Under the pieces are notes generated by a model, which worked only from the letters and a program-made list of their open reading frames with translations, did no database searches and was not told the origin of the DNA. From Marinobacter sp. 2_MG-2023 (GTDB lineage Bacteria > Pseudomonadota > Gammaproteobacteria > Pseudomonadales > Oleiphilaceae): a DNA stretch of 64,000 nt. Positions within the stretch are counted from its first letter, which is position 1. Each line of letters starts with the position of its first letter. The stretch spans positions 62,001 to 126,000 of the forward strand of contig NZ_JAUOPH010000004.1 in assembly GCF_030546935.1 (NCBI RefSeq), in the 5' to 3' direction. A program made the translations under genes and the position numbers. Of this stretch, positions 26,042 through 35,007 are shown piece by piece.

Positions 26042-27685
26042 ATGGTACAAACACGAATTTTACCTGCAGCTGAAAATGCCCATCAATACCCACTCCTGAT
26101 CAAACAGCTACTGCGCTCGGGGCCGAGGTATTCTCCGGATCAAGAGATCGTTTACGCCAACCGGAGCAAGTACACATACACAGATCTGGTAGAACGCATT
26201 CATCGCCTTGCCAATGCGCTCACCGATGCCGGCGTTAAACCGGGCGATACAGTTGCGGTTATGGATTGGGATACGCCCCGCTATCTTGAATGTTTTTTCG
26301 CGATTCCCATGATGGGAGCTGTTCTGCACACGGTAAACGTGCGCCTGTCACCGGAGCAGATCGTCTACACCATGAATCATGCGGAAGACGACGTGGTGCT
26401 GGTACATGACGATTTCATACCTATCCTGGAGGGCGTTCAGGACGAAATTAAAACAGTCAAAACCTACATCCAGCTTACCGACGAAAAAACCGCCAAGGAT
26501 ACAAAGCTCGAAACCAGCGGCGAATACGAAGAGCTGCTCGCGAGCGCATCGGCAGAATTCGATTTCCCGGATTTCGACGAAAACAGCGTCGCAACCACCT
26601 TCTACACCACAGGCACTACCGGCAATCCAAAAGGTGTTTTCTTCAGCCACCGCCAGCTGGTACTGCACACTCTGGCCATGACCGGCTCGCTTTCCGCCTA
26701 CGATGAAGTGCCACTGTTGCGTTCGTCTTCGGTGTATATGCCGGTAACGCCCATGTTCCACGTTCACGCCTGGGGTGTTCCTTACGCCGCCACCATGATG
26801 GGCATAAAACAGGTGTACCCTGGCCGCTACGAGCCGGAGTTGCTGGTTGATCTCATCAAGGAACACAACGTCTCCTTCTCGCACTGTGTTCCGACCGTCA
26901 TGCAGATGATGATGGGCACAGAGTCCATAAAAACAGCGGATCTCAGCAACTGGCAGGTATTGATTGGCGGCAGCGCACTGACCAAGGGTCTGTGTGATGC
27001 GGGCGCGAAACTTGGCATCCGCATGTACACAGGCTACGGTATGTCCGAAACCTGTCCTTTGCTCAGCGCAACCCATCTCAAGCAAGAAGATCTGGAGCTA
27101 CCGCTCGAGCAGCAAACCGCTAAGCGGATCAAAACCGGCATCGCAGTCCCCATGGTGGAACTGGAAATTGTTGACCCATCCGGTAAACCTGTCGCTCACG
27201 ACGGTGAAGCCAAAGGCGAAGTTGTTGCCCGGGCCCCCTGGCTTACTCAAAGCTACTTCAAAGAACCGAAAAAAGGCGAGGAACTCTGGGAAGGTGGCTG
27301 GTTGCATACGGGTGACGTTGCCTCCATGGAGCCTGACAACACGCTGACGATCAAGGATCGCATCAAGGATGTCATCAAGACCGGTGGTGAATGGCTGTCA
27401 TCCCTGGACCTGGAAAATCTGATCAGCCAGCATTCCGCGGTAGCAGGTGCTGCTGTAGTGGGCATTCCGGATGAGAAATGGGGCGAGCGGCCCTATGCCC
27501 TGGTCACCCTCAGACCTGGCGAGCAGGCCAATCTGGAAGATATACAGCGCCACCTGCAAGAATATGTCGATAGAGGCGAGATCAATAAATGGGCGATACC
27601 GACACAGATCGATTTTGTTGAAGACATTCCGAAAACAAGTGTCGGCAAGATCAATAAAAAACTGATTCGTGACCAGCTTCAGTAA
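26042..27685 (+). CDS. Fatty acid-CoA ligase (AMP-forming, AlkK-like)
   Basis: A 547-residue adenylate-forming enzyme that activates medium- or long-chain fatty acids to acyl-CoA with ATP. The P-loop YTTGTTGNPKG (188-198), the GYGMSETCPL motif, the WLHTGDVASMEPDN region and the C-terminal catalytic lysine segment (KTSVGKINKKLIRDQL) are all intact. The N-terminal part (RYLECFFAIPMMGAVLHTVN, YTMNHAEDDVVLVHDDF) resembles AlkK of alkane degraders. It has its own ribosome site (AGAGG) and a hairpin terminator. It plausibly works downstream of AlkB and alcohol/aldehyde oxidation. Confidence 0.92.
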   Translation: MVQTRILPAAENAHQYPLLIKQLLRSGPRYSPDQEIVYANRSKYTYTDLVERIHRLANALTDAGVKPGDTVAVMDWDTPRYLECFFAIPMMGAVLHTVNVRLSPEQIVYTMNHAEDDVVLVHDDFIPILEGVQDEIKTVKTYIQLTDEKTAKDTKLETSGEYEELLASASAEFDFPDFDENSVATTFYTTGTTGNPKGVFFSHRQLVLHTLAMTGSLSAYDEVPLLRSSSVYMPVTPMFHVHAWGVPYAATMMGIKQVYPGRYEPELLVDLIKEHNVSFSHCVPTVMQMMMGTESIKTADLSNWQVLIGGSALTKGLCDAGAKLGIRMYTGYGMSETCPLLSATHLKQEDLELPLEQQTAKRIKTGIAVPMVELEIVDPSGKPVAHDGEAKGEVVARAPWLTQSYFKEPKKGEELWEGGWLHTGDVASMEPDNTLTIKDRIKDVIKTGGEWLSSLDLENLISQHSAVAGAAVVGIPDEKWGERPYALVTLRPGEQANLEDIQRHLQEYVDRGEINKWAIPTQIDFVEDIPKTSVGKINKKLIRDQLQ

Positions 27686-27698
27686 ATAGACCTGATAC

Positions 27699-27736
27699 TA
27701 AAATGGCCCGCGAGGCTTTCCTGCGGGCCATTTCAG
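27699..27736 (+). terminator. Hairpin terminator after the acyl-CoA ligase gene
   Basis: AAATGGCCCGC (27701-27711) pairs perfectly with GCGGGCCATTT (27723-27733), followed by a broken T-rich stretch (TTTCAGGTTTTC). It lies 15 bases after the stop. Confidence 0.7.
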
Positions 27737-27807
27737 GTTTTCGTGCACAATTCTAGTTAAAGAATTTTCCCACCAAATGCTGCGTAAGAGCTCCAACAAC
27801 ATCAGCT

Positions 27808-28164
27808 TCAGCCACCTGAACGCTTAACAACCCAGCCCTTTTGCTCGAGAAGGGGCACGAGCAGATCACGTTGATCACCCTGTATCTCCACCACACCGCC
27901 CTTAACCGTGCCGCCGGTGCCGCATTTGGCTTTAAGCACTTTTGCGTAGGCTTTGAGTTCTTTCTCATCCATGGGGATGCCGGTAATCAGGGTTACACCT
28001 TTCCCCTTCCGCCCTTTAGTCTCACGGCTTACACGCACAATACCATCACCTTCCGGGCGCATTGCCTGGCCGCAGGTACAACTGGCAACCGGATTACGGC
28101 ACTCAGGGCACATCCGCCCCTGCTCGGTTGAAAACACTAAGCCGCCTGTGGATCGCTTCGCCAT
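27808..28164 (-). CDS. yciH: Translation initiation factor Sui1/eIF1-like protein (YciH)
   Basis: A 118-residue protein with an N-terminal part holding two CxxC-like pairs (CPECRNPVASCTCG), which could bind zinc, and a C-terminal SUI1 domain (GVTLITGIPMDEKELKAYAK, CGTGGTVKGGVVEIQGDQ). YciH proteins influence the fidelity of start-codon selection. The ATG at 28164 follows GGAGG by six bases. The longer frame upstream is not supported. It lies downstream of the DUF4136 lipoprotein gene on the same strand. Confidence 0.92.
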   Translation of the reverse strand: MAKRSTGGLVFSTEQGRMCPECRNPVASCTCGQAMRPEGDGIVRVSRETKGRKGKGVTLITGIPMDEKELKAYAKVLKAKCGTGGTVKGGVVEIQGDQRDLLVPLLEQKGWVVKRSGG

Positions 28165-28219
28165 TAATCCTCCATATGCAGGGCCGTTGGGACTATGCCA
28201 TCGAAACGGCCCAGGTTTT

Positions 28220-28750
28220 TCAGTCCAGATCGGGAGGATACTTGGTAAACATCTCTTCAACCACTTCGTCGATCAGCTTCCCGCGTTTTTCAGGAGACTG
28301 ATCTTCATTGAGGTAGCGGCGGCTGGCTGCACGCCAAACAACTTCCTTCGAACTACTACTTGCCAGCTCGACCACCAACTTGCCTTCTTTGACTTCACGC
28401 ACAGGAGGTGGTGCCGAAAGCCCCCAGCCAAAATTCCCTGTACCAAAACCAATGCCAAGCCCGACGCCTGATTGCTCAAGTCGCTCCTCTTCCACAATTC
28501 GCCAGCTCACCAGAAGGTCAGCCTCCGACTCTTCCACCTTACTTAAGGATTTAAGGCTCAGTTCCCGCTCAATCGCGCCCTGTACACGACTTCCATCCAG
28601 AGAAATGAACGAGGAATCACCTGCACTGGGCGCGAAGGCCCAGGATGAATAGTCGCTAAAAGCCGCGGTTGAATTGTAATCAGTCACTACATTGCTGGCG
28701 CACCCGGTCATTGCTATTGTCACCAGCGCTACCATCAGAAAACGAGCCAT
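28220..28750 (-). CDS. DUF4136-family lipoprotein
   Basis: A 176-residue lipoprotein with lipobox MTGC (Cys17) after a short hydrophobic signal. The mature domain matches DUF4136: TDYNSTAAFSDYSSWAFAPS at its start, a central DLLVSWRIVEEERLEQ strand, a glycine-rich GLGIGFGTGNFGWG stretch, and SKEVVWRAASRRYL near the end. It is probably anchored in the outer membrane. The family has no established biochemical role. A 55-base gap separates it from yciH. Confidence 0.88.
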   Translation of the reverse strand: MARFLMVALVTIAMTGCASNVVTDYNSTAAFSDYSSWAFAPSAGDSSFISLDGSRVQGAIERELSLKSLSKVEESEADLLVSWRIVEEERLEQSGVGLGIGFGTGNFGWGLSAPPPVREVKEGKLVVELASSSSKEVVWRAASRRYLNEDQSPEKRGKLIDEVVEEMFTKYPPDLD

Positions 28751-28825
28751 AACCTACCCCTTAATTTCCGGAATCCTTAACCCAAGTATACGCACAAGAC
28801 ACTTATCCGATGCGTTTTTGTCCTT

Positions 28826-29431
28826 TCATGTTTCAAAACGGTAATCCAGTTTGTGAGCGTCACAAAACGCCGTAAACGCTTCAGACTGGTCTTCCGGAAC
28901 GAGAACCCGTGCAGTTACCGAAGTGCCATAGGTGATTGCATCCAGCTCGGCCGCATGGGTGTCACACCAGTGTCGCAATGGCTGCTCATCCGCAAAACCC
29001 ATTATGACGTTTGCCGCACTGACAGGCTTGTGGAATACCCTGCCGACTTCTGACAGTACACTCTCGGCTGCACCGGCATAGGCTCTCACCAGACCTCCTG
29101 CACCAAGTTTGATGCCACCAAAATAACGGATGACCATCACAAGGACATCCCCCATATCCTTGTGCTGAATCACGTTTAAAATCGGCTTACCTGCGGTTCC
29201 GGCCGGCTCACCATCATCGTTCATGGCGGCTTCCGCCGCTGAGCCCGGGCGTCCGATCTGGTAGGCCCAGCAGATATGGCGAGCATCGGGGTGATCCTGA
29301 TGTGCTTTTTCTAGCCAGCCTTTCACATCGTCCCGGGAAGCCACAGGCGCAATTCTGGCAATAAAGCGGCTTTTCTTCACGTCTGTCTCGCGCTCAAGGA
29401 AGCCGGCAGGTACTGGATAGTCTTTTTTCAT
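28826..29431 (-). CDS. YigZ/IMPACT-family (UPF0029) protein
   Basis: A 201-residue protein of the IMPACT/YigZ family. The UPF0029 signature is clear (ETDVKKSRFIARIAPV, HICWAYQIG, DDGEPAGTAGKPIL, VMVIRYFGGIKLGAGGLVRAY), followed by a C-terminal ferredoxin-like domain. Bacterial members are linked to translation or nucleic acid binding, though no activity is firmly known. The ATG at 29431 fits the family N-terminus. An upstream extension overlaps the histidine kinase and is artefactual. Confidence 0.92.
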   Translation of the reverse strand: MKKDYPVPAGFLERETDVKKSRFIARIAPVASRDDVKGWLEKAHQDHPDARHICWAYQIGRPGSAAEAAMNDDGEPAGTAGKPILNVIQHKDMGDVLVMVIRYFGGIKLGAGGLVRAYAGAAESVLSEVGRVFHKPVSAANVIMGFADEQPLRHWCDTHAAELDAITYGTSVTARVLVPEDQSEAFTAFCDAHKLDYRFET

Positions 29432-29450
29432 GAGGTGGCCTGTGTGGTCA

Positions 29451-30767
29451 TCAGTCGACCGCAAATACCGGGAGCCGGACCAGAATCTGCAAACCGCCGC
29501 GCTGACTATTGTTTGCAGTGATTTCTCCGTCATGGGCCAGAATGATGTCTTTGGCTATCGCCAGCCCTAGCCCCCAGCCTTCGCCGCCCCGGGATTTGTC
29601 GCCCCGAAAAAACGGCTCGAAGAGATGATCGAGAATCTCACCTGGGACGCCAGGCCCTTCATCCTCAATCGCCAGGCTTATCCAACCTGAAGACACCTTC
29701 AAAGCTATATGCACCACTTTCCCTGGCGGGGTATGATCCAGAGCATTCTGCAAGATATTGTCAAACGCTCTCTGCAACAGTCCGGCGTCGCCTAACACAG
29801 AAACACCAGTGCTCTCAGGCATTGAATCCAGCTTACAATCTACTCGCTGATGCTCGGCATAGTCTGCGGCATCCCGCAAAACCTGATTCACCAGATCCAC
29901 AGGTCGCTCTGGCTCCCGCGCGATATCACCACCCTGTTCGGTAACCCGATACAGGGTCAGGATCTGACCAGTCATTGAATCAAGACGTTCATTCTGACGT
30001 AGAATGCTGGCCATTAAATCGTCTTCTACCCCGCCTTCGCTGGCCAACTCAATAGCAATACGTTGACGTGCCAGCGGCGTACGTAAATCATGGGAAATAT
30101 CTCTCAACAGATGTTTCTGGCGATCCAGCAGTTTACACAGCTGGTCGGTCATTCCATTAAATGCCGTTGCCAACTGCCCGACCTCATCCCGGCGGTTAGC
30201 TATGCGCTCATCGACCCGCAATTCCGTGTTGCCGCCCGCGATAGCCCGAGCCGTCCTTTCCATATGCCTCATGGGCCGCGACACAAAGCGCGCGATCAGC
30301 CAGCAAGCCAGAGTGATCAGAACAAACGCCAACCCCATCTCCATAAACCGGAAAACCCGGGGTTCCAACCAGCCCTCTCCATGCATTTTAGGCCAGGCGA
30401 TCAGGCGATAACCGTCGCCCAAATCCACAATGGCAGGCTTTTGCCGATACCATCCGGATTCAATTCGGGATCGAATGGCAGGCGGTAAACGCTCGTCGCT
30501 ATCCGCACTGATCATCATCAGATGCAGCCCCAGTTCATCCCCCTGGGAACTGAGAAACCTGTGAGCCTCCCGGCGCCCCTGGCGCTCCCTAATCGCGGCC
30601 ACGTCGAACCCGAGATCCCGTAACTCGAGCTGCCGCTCAATGGCAGCTCGCTCGCGATCCAGCAACACCTGGGAGGCAAGATTACTCACCACAACGGTTA
30701 CGGCCATGGCCAGCCAGATCAACAGGAAAATCCGCCAGAATAGTGGAAACATTACCCGCCGATTCAT
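29451..30767 (-). CDS. Sensor histidine kinase (CpxA/RstB-like)
   Basis: A 438-residue inner-membrane kinase. Membrane segments at about 11-34 and 143-163 flank a short periplasmic region of about 110 residues. HAMP follows, then the HisKA box DISHDLRTPL with phosphoacceptor His226, and an HATPase_c domain (NILQNALDHTP, DEGPGVPGEIL, GWGLGLAI). It overlaps the response regulator gene by four bases (ATGA), so they form one operon. The divergent Spy/CpxP-like gene makes an envelope-stress system the best guess for its role. The true stimulus is unknown. Confidence 0.93.
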   Translation of the reverse strand: MNRRVMFPLFWRIFLLIWLAMAVTVVVSNLASQVLLDRERAAIERQLELRDLGFDVAAIRERQGRREAHRFLSSQGDELGLHLMMISADSDERLPPAIRSRIESGWYRQKPAIVDLGDGYRLIAWPKMHGEGWLEPRVFRFMEMGLAFVLITLACWLIARFVSRPMRHMERTARAIAGGNTELRVDERIANRRDEVGQLATAFNGMTDQLCKLLDRQKHLLRDISHDLRTPLARQRIAIELASEGGVEDDLMASILRQNERLDSMTGQILTLYRVTEQGGDIAREPERPVDLVNQVLRDAADYAEHQRVDCKLDSMPESTGVSVLGDAGLLQRAFDNILQNALDHTPPGKVVHIALKVSSGWISLAIEDEGPGVPGEILDHLFEPFFRGDKSRGGEGWGLGLAIAKDIILAHDGEITANNSQRGGLQILVRLPVFAVD

Positions 30768-31450
30768 GCTGGCACCCGGTAACTGTAGCCAAGACCACGC
30801 ACTGTTTCGATCCTGGGCGGATCATCGCTACCCAGTTTCTTCCGGAGATTGCTGATATGCATGTCCAGGGTGCGGTCGAAGGCTTCAAGGCGGCGCCCCA
30901 GGGCCCATTGCATCAGATCCGTCTTACGAACCACACTTCCGGCATGTGCAAGCAACACCTGCAGAATTTCGTACTCGGTGGCTGTCAGCTCAAGTGGCTC
31001 ACCATGATGGTATATACGGCGGTGGTCAGGTTCGACGCGTAAATCTCCATAATGCCTTTCTGTCTTCACTTCCGCTTTCTGATCCCAGGCCACCCGACGC
31101 AGGATCGCCTGGAGCCGTGCCACCAGTTCACGGGGGTTGCACGGCTTGGGTATATAGTCGTCAGCACCCACCTCAAAGCCAACAATGCGGTCTGTTTCAT
31201 CGCCTCGAGCTGTCAGCAGCACCACCGGTAAGTGCGTGGCCGCACGTAATTCCCGCAACACCTCAAGGCCACTGATATCCGGCAGCATAATATCCAGCAC
31301 CACAATATCGCAGTGCTGCCCGAGTGCCAGCGCCAAGCCATCTTTACCATTGGCCGCTTCGCGTATGGTGAACCCCTGTCCACTCAAATAGCGGGCAAGC
31401 AGTTCGCGTAGCTCGTCGTCATCTTCTACCAGCAAGACTCTGTTCTGCAT
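30764..31450 (-). CDS. OmpR/PhoB-family response regulator (CpxR-like)
   Basis: A 228-residue regulator with a receiver domain (acidic pair Glu9/Asp10-12, phosphoacceptor Asp53 in VVLDIMLPDISG, Lys in DDYIPKPCNPREL) and a winged-helix C-terminal domain (RTLDMHISNLRKKLG, ETVRGLGYSYRV). It is the first gene of the operon with the kinase. It lies divergent from the Spy/CpxP-like gene across 218 bases that hold TTTAC half-sites. Confidence 0.94.
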   Translation of the reverse strand: MQNRVLLVEDDDELRELLARYLSGQGFTIREAANGKDGLALALGQHCDIVVLDIMLPDISGLEVLRELRAATHLPVVLLTARGDETDRIVGFEVGADDYIPKPCNPRELVARLQAILRRVAWDQKAEVKTERHYGDLRVEPDHRRIYHHGEPLELTATEYEILQVLLAHAGSVVRKTDLMQWALGRRLEAFDRTLDMHISNLRKKLGSDDPPRIETVRGLGYSYRVPA

Positions 31451-31561
31451 CGTTTGTCTCTATCCGGGCTTGTTCAGTCATCGTGTGCATGGTGTGGTGC
31501 CCTGAAGTTTAACACGCCCCCCTGAAACTGACGGCGCCACTCAGTATTCCTTTGCAGAACC

Positions 31562-31587
31562 TTTACATACCCTTGACGCTCATTTAC
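31562..31587 (+). promoter_or_regulatory. Pair of CpxR-like half-sites
   Basis: Two TTTAC pentamers (31562-31566 and 31583-31587) are spaced 21 bases start to start, two helical turns. CpxR boxes in E. coli are GTAAA direct repeats at about ten bases, so this is a wider arrangement. They lie about 80-105 bases before the Spy-like gene. Confidence 0.35.
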
Positions 31588-31668
31588 CAAGATTCGCCTT
31601 ACTATGGGGGCGAATCATGCTTATGCCGAAACCGGCCAAGCAGCTAATCAACTGTACGAGGAATTATC

Positions 31669-32019
31669 ATGAGCAAACGCAGAACCTCTATTATCGCCGC
31701 CAGCCTTTTGGCCACGACTCTTTTTGCAGCCAGCCCTGCAGTATTTGCCGACAAGCATTCCGATCATCGCGGCGACGGCCCCCGTGATATGACCGAAATG
31801 TGCGAGAACATGCGCGAAGGCAAAGGGCCTTTCAACAAAGCTGAACGCCAGGAAAAGATGGCCGAAAAGCGCGATGCTATGGCCGAGCGCCTTAAGCTGA
31901 ACGATGAGCAACGCAAAATCTGGAACGATATTCATGAAGAAAGGCGCGAAGAGCAGGAAAAGCGCGCAGAAAAAATGATGGAGAAGATGAAAAAACGCTG
32001 CGATCAGCAGAAGAAGTGA
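31669..32019 (+). CDS. Spy/CpxP-like periplasmic protein
   Basis: A 116-residue protein with a cleavable signal peptide (cleavage after VFA, near residue 27). The mature part is highly charged and helical with heptad-like Lys/Glu/Met patterns (EKMAEKRDAMAERLKLNDEQ), including LNDEQRKIW in place of the LTxxQ motif of Spy/CpxP. Such proteins act as periplasmic chaperones or feedback inhibitors of CpxA. It is divergent from the two-component operon, the usual cpxP arrangement. The ATG follows GAGG. Confidence 0.85.
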   Translation: MSKRRTSIIAASLLATTLFAASPAVFADKHSDHRGDGPRDMTEMCENMREGKGPFNKAERQEKMAEKRDAMAERLKLNDEQRKIWNDIHEERREEQEKRAEKMMEKMKKRCDQQKK

Positions 32020-32076
32020 TCAAAAGCCGGGTTTTGACGTAAGGTATCGGGAGCGATCAAGGAGTACGCCCCAGCC

Positions 32077-33243
32077 ATGCCAGAACCCGCAGTATCAAAT
32101 ATAACGATCGAGGCCTGCCATTCCCTTTCCGACATTCCCAGGGAGACCTGGGATCGGCTGGCAGGCACCGATAACCCGTTTCTCCGGTACGAGTTTTTTG
32201 AAGCGCTGGAAACCTCCCGCTGCACCAGCGAAGAGACCGGTTGGAAACCCTGCCACCTTGTCTTCCGGTTAAAAGGTGAGATTGCTGGCGTCGCTCCGGC
32301 CTACCTTAAATCCCACTCAATGGGCGAATATGTGTTTGACTGGGCCTGGGCAGACGCCTACCGTCGCTATGGTCTGGATTATTACCCGAAGCTTCTGATC
32401 GCCATTCCCTTTACGCCTTCCCAGGGGCCCAGGCTACTTCTTGATCCACGGCTGCGTGACACTCTGGACGCTCTTCAGGCTCATGACCTTCTTGATACGC
32501 TGGCAGCCCGTCTTGGCGCGCATTCATGGCACCTTCTGTTTCCGAACACTGAAGATCAGCAACTATTAAACCATGACAAACAGCTGCACCGGATTGGCTG
32601 CCAGTTTCACTGGCGAAACCGCGGCTATGGATGCTTCGAGGATTTTCTGGGCGAGCTGACTTCCCGCAAACGCAAATCCATACGCAAGGAACGCCGACAG
32701 ATTTCGGAGCAAAGCATCAGCTTCCGCCGCTTTCACGGTCGGGAGATTCCCGGTCACGTTCTTGCTGCATTTTATGTTTTTTACCAGGCAACCTATCTGA
32801 AACGTGGGCAAAGGCCTTATCTGACCCAGCAGTTCTTTGAGCAGCTGCGTGAGAAAATGCCTGATCACCTGCATGTCATCATGGCGGTGAAAGACGGCGA
32901 AATGATTGCAGGGGCCCTGTTTCTCAAGGGAAAAGACACACTCTACGGTCGCTACTGGGGCTGTCTTGAAGAGTACAACCACCTTCACTTTGAAACCTGC
33001 TATTACCAGGGCATTGAACTAGCCATAGAGCTGGAGCTTCAGACCTTTGATGCCGGTGCACAGGGCGAACATAAGCTCGTTCGCGGCTTTGAACCGGAAC
33101 TCACTCATTCATGGCATGGGGTCGCCCATTCCGGGTTTCGAGAGGCCATTGCAGAATTTACACAGGAGGAGGCAGAGCAGGTGTTGGCTTATTTTGACGA
33201 CGCCAAAACGGCGCTTCCGTTCCGGCAGAACGACGGAGCCTGA
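32077..33243 (+). CDS. FemAB-like/GNAT-fold acyltransferase (DUF482, COG3146)
   Basis: A 388-residue cytosolic protein of the peptidogalycan biosynthesis/recognition family. The N-terminal half has NPFLRYEFFEALETS and the GEYVFDWAWADAYRRYGLDYYPK-type segment. The second half has SRKRKSIRKERRQISEQ and the GNAT-like LFLKGKDTLYGRYWG and LVRGFEPELTHSWH ending. It is probably an acyl- or aminoacyl-transferase whose substrate is unknown. It follows the Spy-like gene by 57 bases and may be cotranscribed. Confidence 0.9.
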   Translation: MPEPAVSNITIEACHSLSDIPRETWDRLAGTDNPFLRYEFFEALETSRCTSEETGWKPCHLVFRLKGEIAGVAPAYLKSHSMGEYVFDWAWADAYRRYGLDYYPKLLIAIPFTPSQGPRLLLDPRLRDTLDALQAHDLLDTLAARLGAHSWHLLFPNTEDQQLLNHDKQLHRIGCQFHWRNRGYGCFEDFLGELTSRKRKSIRKERRQISEQSISFRRFHGREIPGHVLAAFYVFYQATYLKRGQRPYLTQQFFEQLREKMPDHLHVIMAVKDGEMIAGALFLKGKDTLYGRYWGCLEEYNHLHFETCYYQGIELAIELELQTFDAGAQGEHKLVRGFEPELTHSWHGVAHSGFREAIAEFTQEEAEQVLAYFDDAKTALPFRQNDGA

Positions 33244-33272
33244 CAAGAGGCGCCTTTGCGCCCCAGGCTCCG
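33234..33272. terminator. Hairpin between convergent genes
   Basis: CGGAGCCTG (33234-33242, overlapping the stop of the acyltransferase gene) pairs with CAGGCTCCG (33264-33272), and the loop contains a second stem GGCGC/GCGCC. It lies just before the end of the converging dodecin gene and may serve both. Confidence 0.5.
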
Positions 33273-33280
33273 CATACAGG

Positions 33281-33496
33281 TCAGCTCTCCTTGATCCGGA
33301 AACCTATGCTCAGCGACACCTGGTAGTGGCCAACCTTGCCATCAACAATGTGCCCGCGGGTTTCCGTAACCTCAAACCATTCCATATTGCGGATAGTCTT
33401 CGCAGATTCCGCGAGCGCATTTTCAATCGCACCCTCAATGCTGGTTTCTGACGAACCGACAATTTCGACTTTTTTGTACACGTGATTATTGGACAT
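33281..33496 (-). CDS. Dodecin (flavin-binding storage protein)
   Basis: A 71-residue dodecin. Dodecins form hollow dodecamers that bind pairs of flavins stacked on a conserved Trp, here in NMEWFEVTETRGHI. The start (SNNHVYKKVEIVGSSETSIE) and length are typical. It probably stores or buffers FMN, FAD or riboflavin. It is transcribed alone and convergent with the acyltransferase gene. Confidence 0.93.
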   Translation of the reverse strand: MSNNHVYKKVEIVGSSETSIEGAIENALAESAKTIRNMEWFEVTETRGHIVDGKVGHYQVSLSIGFRIKES

Positions 33497-33627
33497 AGTA
33501 AAGCTCCTGATATTCGGTGGCTTTCACAAAAAGCCTATAAGGCTCGTTGCGGTCTGGCAAATCACGATCTTGTAATCTTGAGGAAGTCCCATGAAACCTC
33601 CTTAAATCCAGCAACCATTCATTCAAG

Positions 33628-35007
33628 TCAGGCGACGACGACCCGATTGCGGCCGCGGCTCTTCGCCTGATACAGGGCGTCGTCTGCTTTTCTGATCAAG
33701 CGCTGATAATCCGGGTGACCGTCGAAGCAGGATACCCCTGCACTGATGGTCACTCTCAACGTGTTCTCCTCGGGCAGCCGGAACAACTCCCGCTCAACAC
33801 TCACCCTGAGCTTTTCCACAAGGCGCTGGACCTGCTCTTTGTTGATGTCTACCGCAACCAACAGGAACTCTTCTCCTCCCATTCGGAACAAATAGTCACC
33901 AGACCGGCTGTTATTCAGAAGAATCAGGGCAAGCTGCTGCAGAACGACATCTCCAGCCTGGTGGCCGTATGTGTCATTAACCTGCTTGAAGTGATCAATA
34001 TCCAAAGCTACAACACCAAAGCAGGTGTCCTGTTTTCTCGCCTGGTCAATCTGTCTGGTGAGAACCACTGGCATGAACTTTCGGTTAAGTAAACGTGTCA
34101 GTACGTCCCGCCCGGATTCCAGCTCATTGCTTTGCTCAAACAGACTGTCCAGATGAAACAAAATGCTTCTTACATTGTCCCGCAGGTCATGCAACAAGGA
34201 CACACGCTTCGCCTGGCCCTCCAGGTCGTGGCCGCCGGCACCAAACAATGGGAGCAGCGTATGGTCAATAGCATCCATGGCATCCAGAATTGCAGTAGCC
34301 TCAACCGATCCTTCGAATGCATGAGCCCCTTTATGACGAAACCAAAGCCCGAACTCGGATGTCTGAATACGAGGCAGCTCTGAACACTTTTTGCCAACAG
34401 CCTGGCCAAACATCAGCTGGTTTTCCCAATGAAGCACAGCTGCTCGTTGCTGATCTTTCTCGTTTGCAATATTTTGGGTAATCGCAAAGAGCCGATAAGC
34501 CTCTTCAGCTCGAGAATTTCGGTCGTGGGAGAGAGAATAAGCCTGCCCCATGACTTCCATAGCAAGATCGATCGTGTCAGAAGCCAGGTGGATTGCCAGA
34601 ACCCGCTGCTTATCACTCAATAACCCATCATCAATCAGGGCTGTAAATTGATTCTTCAGGCAGCGCGCTCCCCTCAATACCAGATGGAGGGGAATATCGA
34701 TTCTGGCGTGCACCTCACCAATTTTGCGCTGCTCTGCAATCAATTTAAAAACAGAGTCCTGATCCGAAGACCCAAAAAGCCCGGACAACCAGCGCTGCAT
34801 GGAATTCCCGAGCCGTTGCTGAACATCCTCATTCGATAAGAATTTTGAGGCCTCTGGATTGGAAAGCATCACCTGATAGAAATATTCAGAGAGTATGCTC
34901 GCGTTGTTCTGAAAAAAACCTCGAACAAATTGGTGAGTTTCTGACGGAAATTTCTCGTTGAGCGCAAGCCACTCTGAGGAAACGAATTCAAGGGACAAGT
35001 GAGGCAT
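33628..35007 (-). CDS. dosC: Globin-coupled diguanylate cyclase (DosC-like)
   Basis: A 459-residue, soluble, oxygen-sensing diguanylate cyclase making c-di-GMP from GTP. An N-terminal globin-coupled sensor (about 1-160) has the proximal haem His100 in GEVHARIDIPLHLV. A middle linker domain (about 170-290) has SEFGLWFRHKGAHAF, and a GGDEF domain ends the protein. The catalytic motif is GGEEF (377-381), preceded by an RSGD inhibitory I-site (368-371). Length, order and motifs agree with E. coli DosC (460 aa). No partner phosphodiesterase DosP lies next to it. Confidence 0.94.
   Translation of the reverse strand: MPHLSLEFVSSEWLALNEKFPSETHQFVRGFFQNNASILSEYFYQVMLSNPEASKFLSNEDVQQRLGNSMQRWLSGLFGSSDQDSVFKLIAEQRKIGEVHARIDIPLHLVLRGARCLKNQFTALIDDGLLSDKQRVLAIHLASDTIDLAMEVMGQAYSLSHDRNSRAEEAYRLFAITQNIANEKDQQRAAVLHWENQLMFGQAVGKKCSELPRIQTSEFGLWFRHKGAHAFEGSVEATAILDAMDAIDHTLLPLFGAGGHDLEGQAKRVSLLHDLRDNVRSILFHLDSLFEQSNELESGRDVLTRLLNRKFMPVVLTRQIDQARKQDTCFGVVALDIDHFKQVNDTYGHQAGDVVLQQLALILLNNSRSGDYLFRMGGEEFLLVAVDINKEQVQRLVEKLRVSVERELFRLPEENTLRVTISAGVSCFDGHPDYQRLIRKADDALYQAKSRGRNRVVVA

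Noticed and set aside
26348..27085. 245-codon antisense frame inside the acyl-CoA ligase gene
   Set aside because: Same reason: a shadow of a gene with intact catalytic motifs, with no ribosome site or family match.
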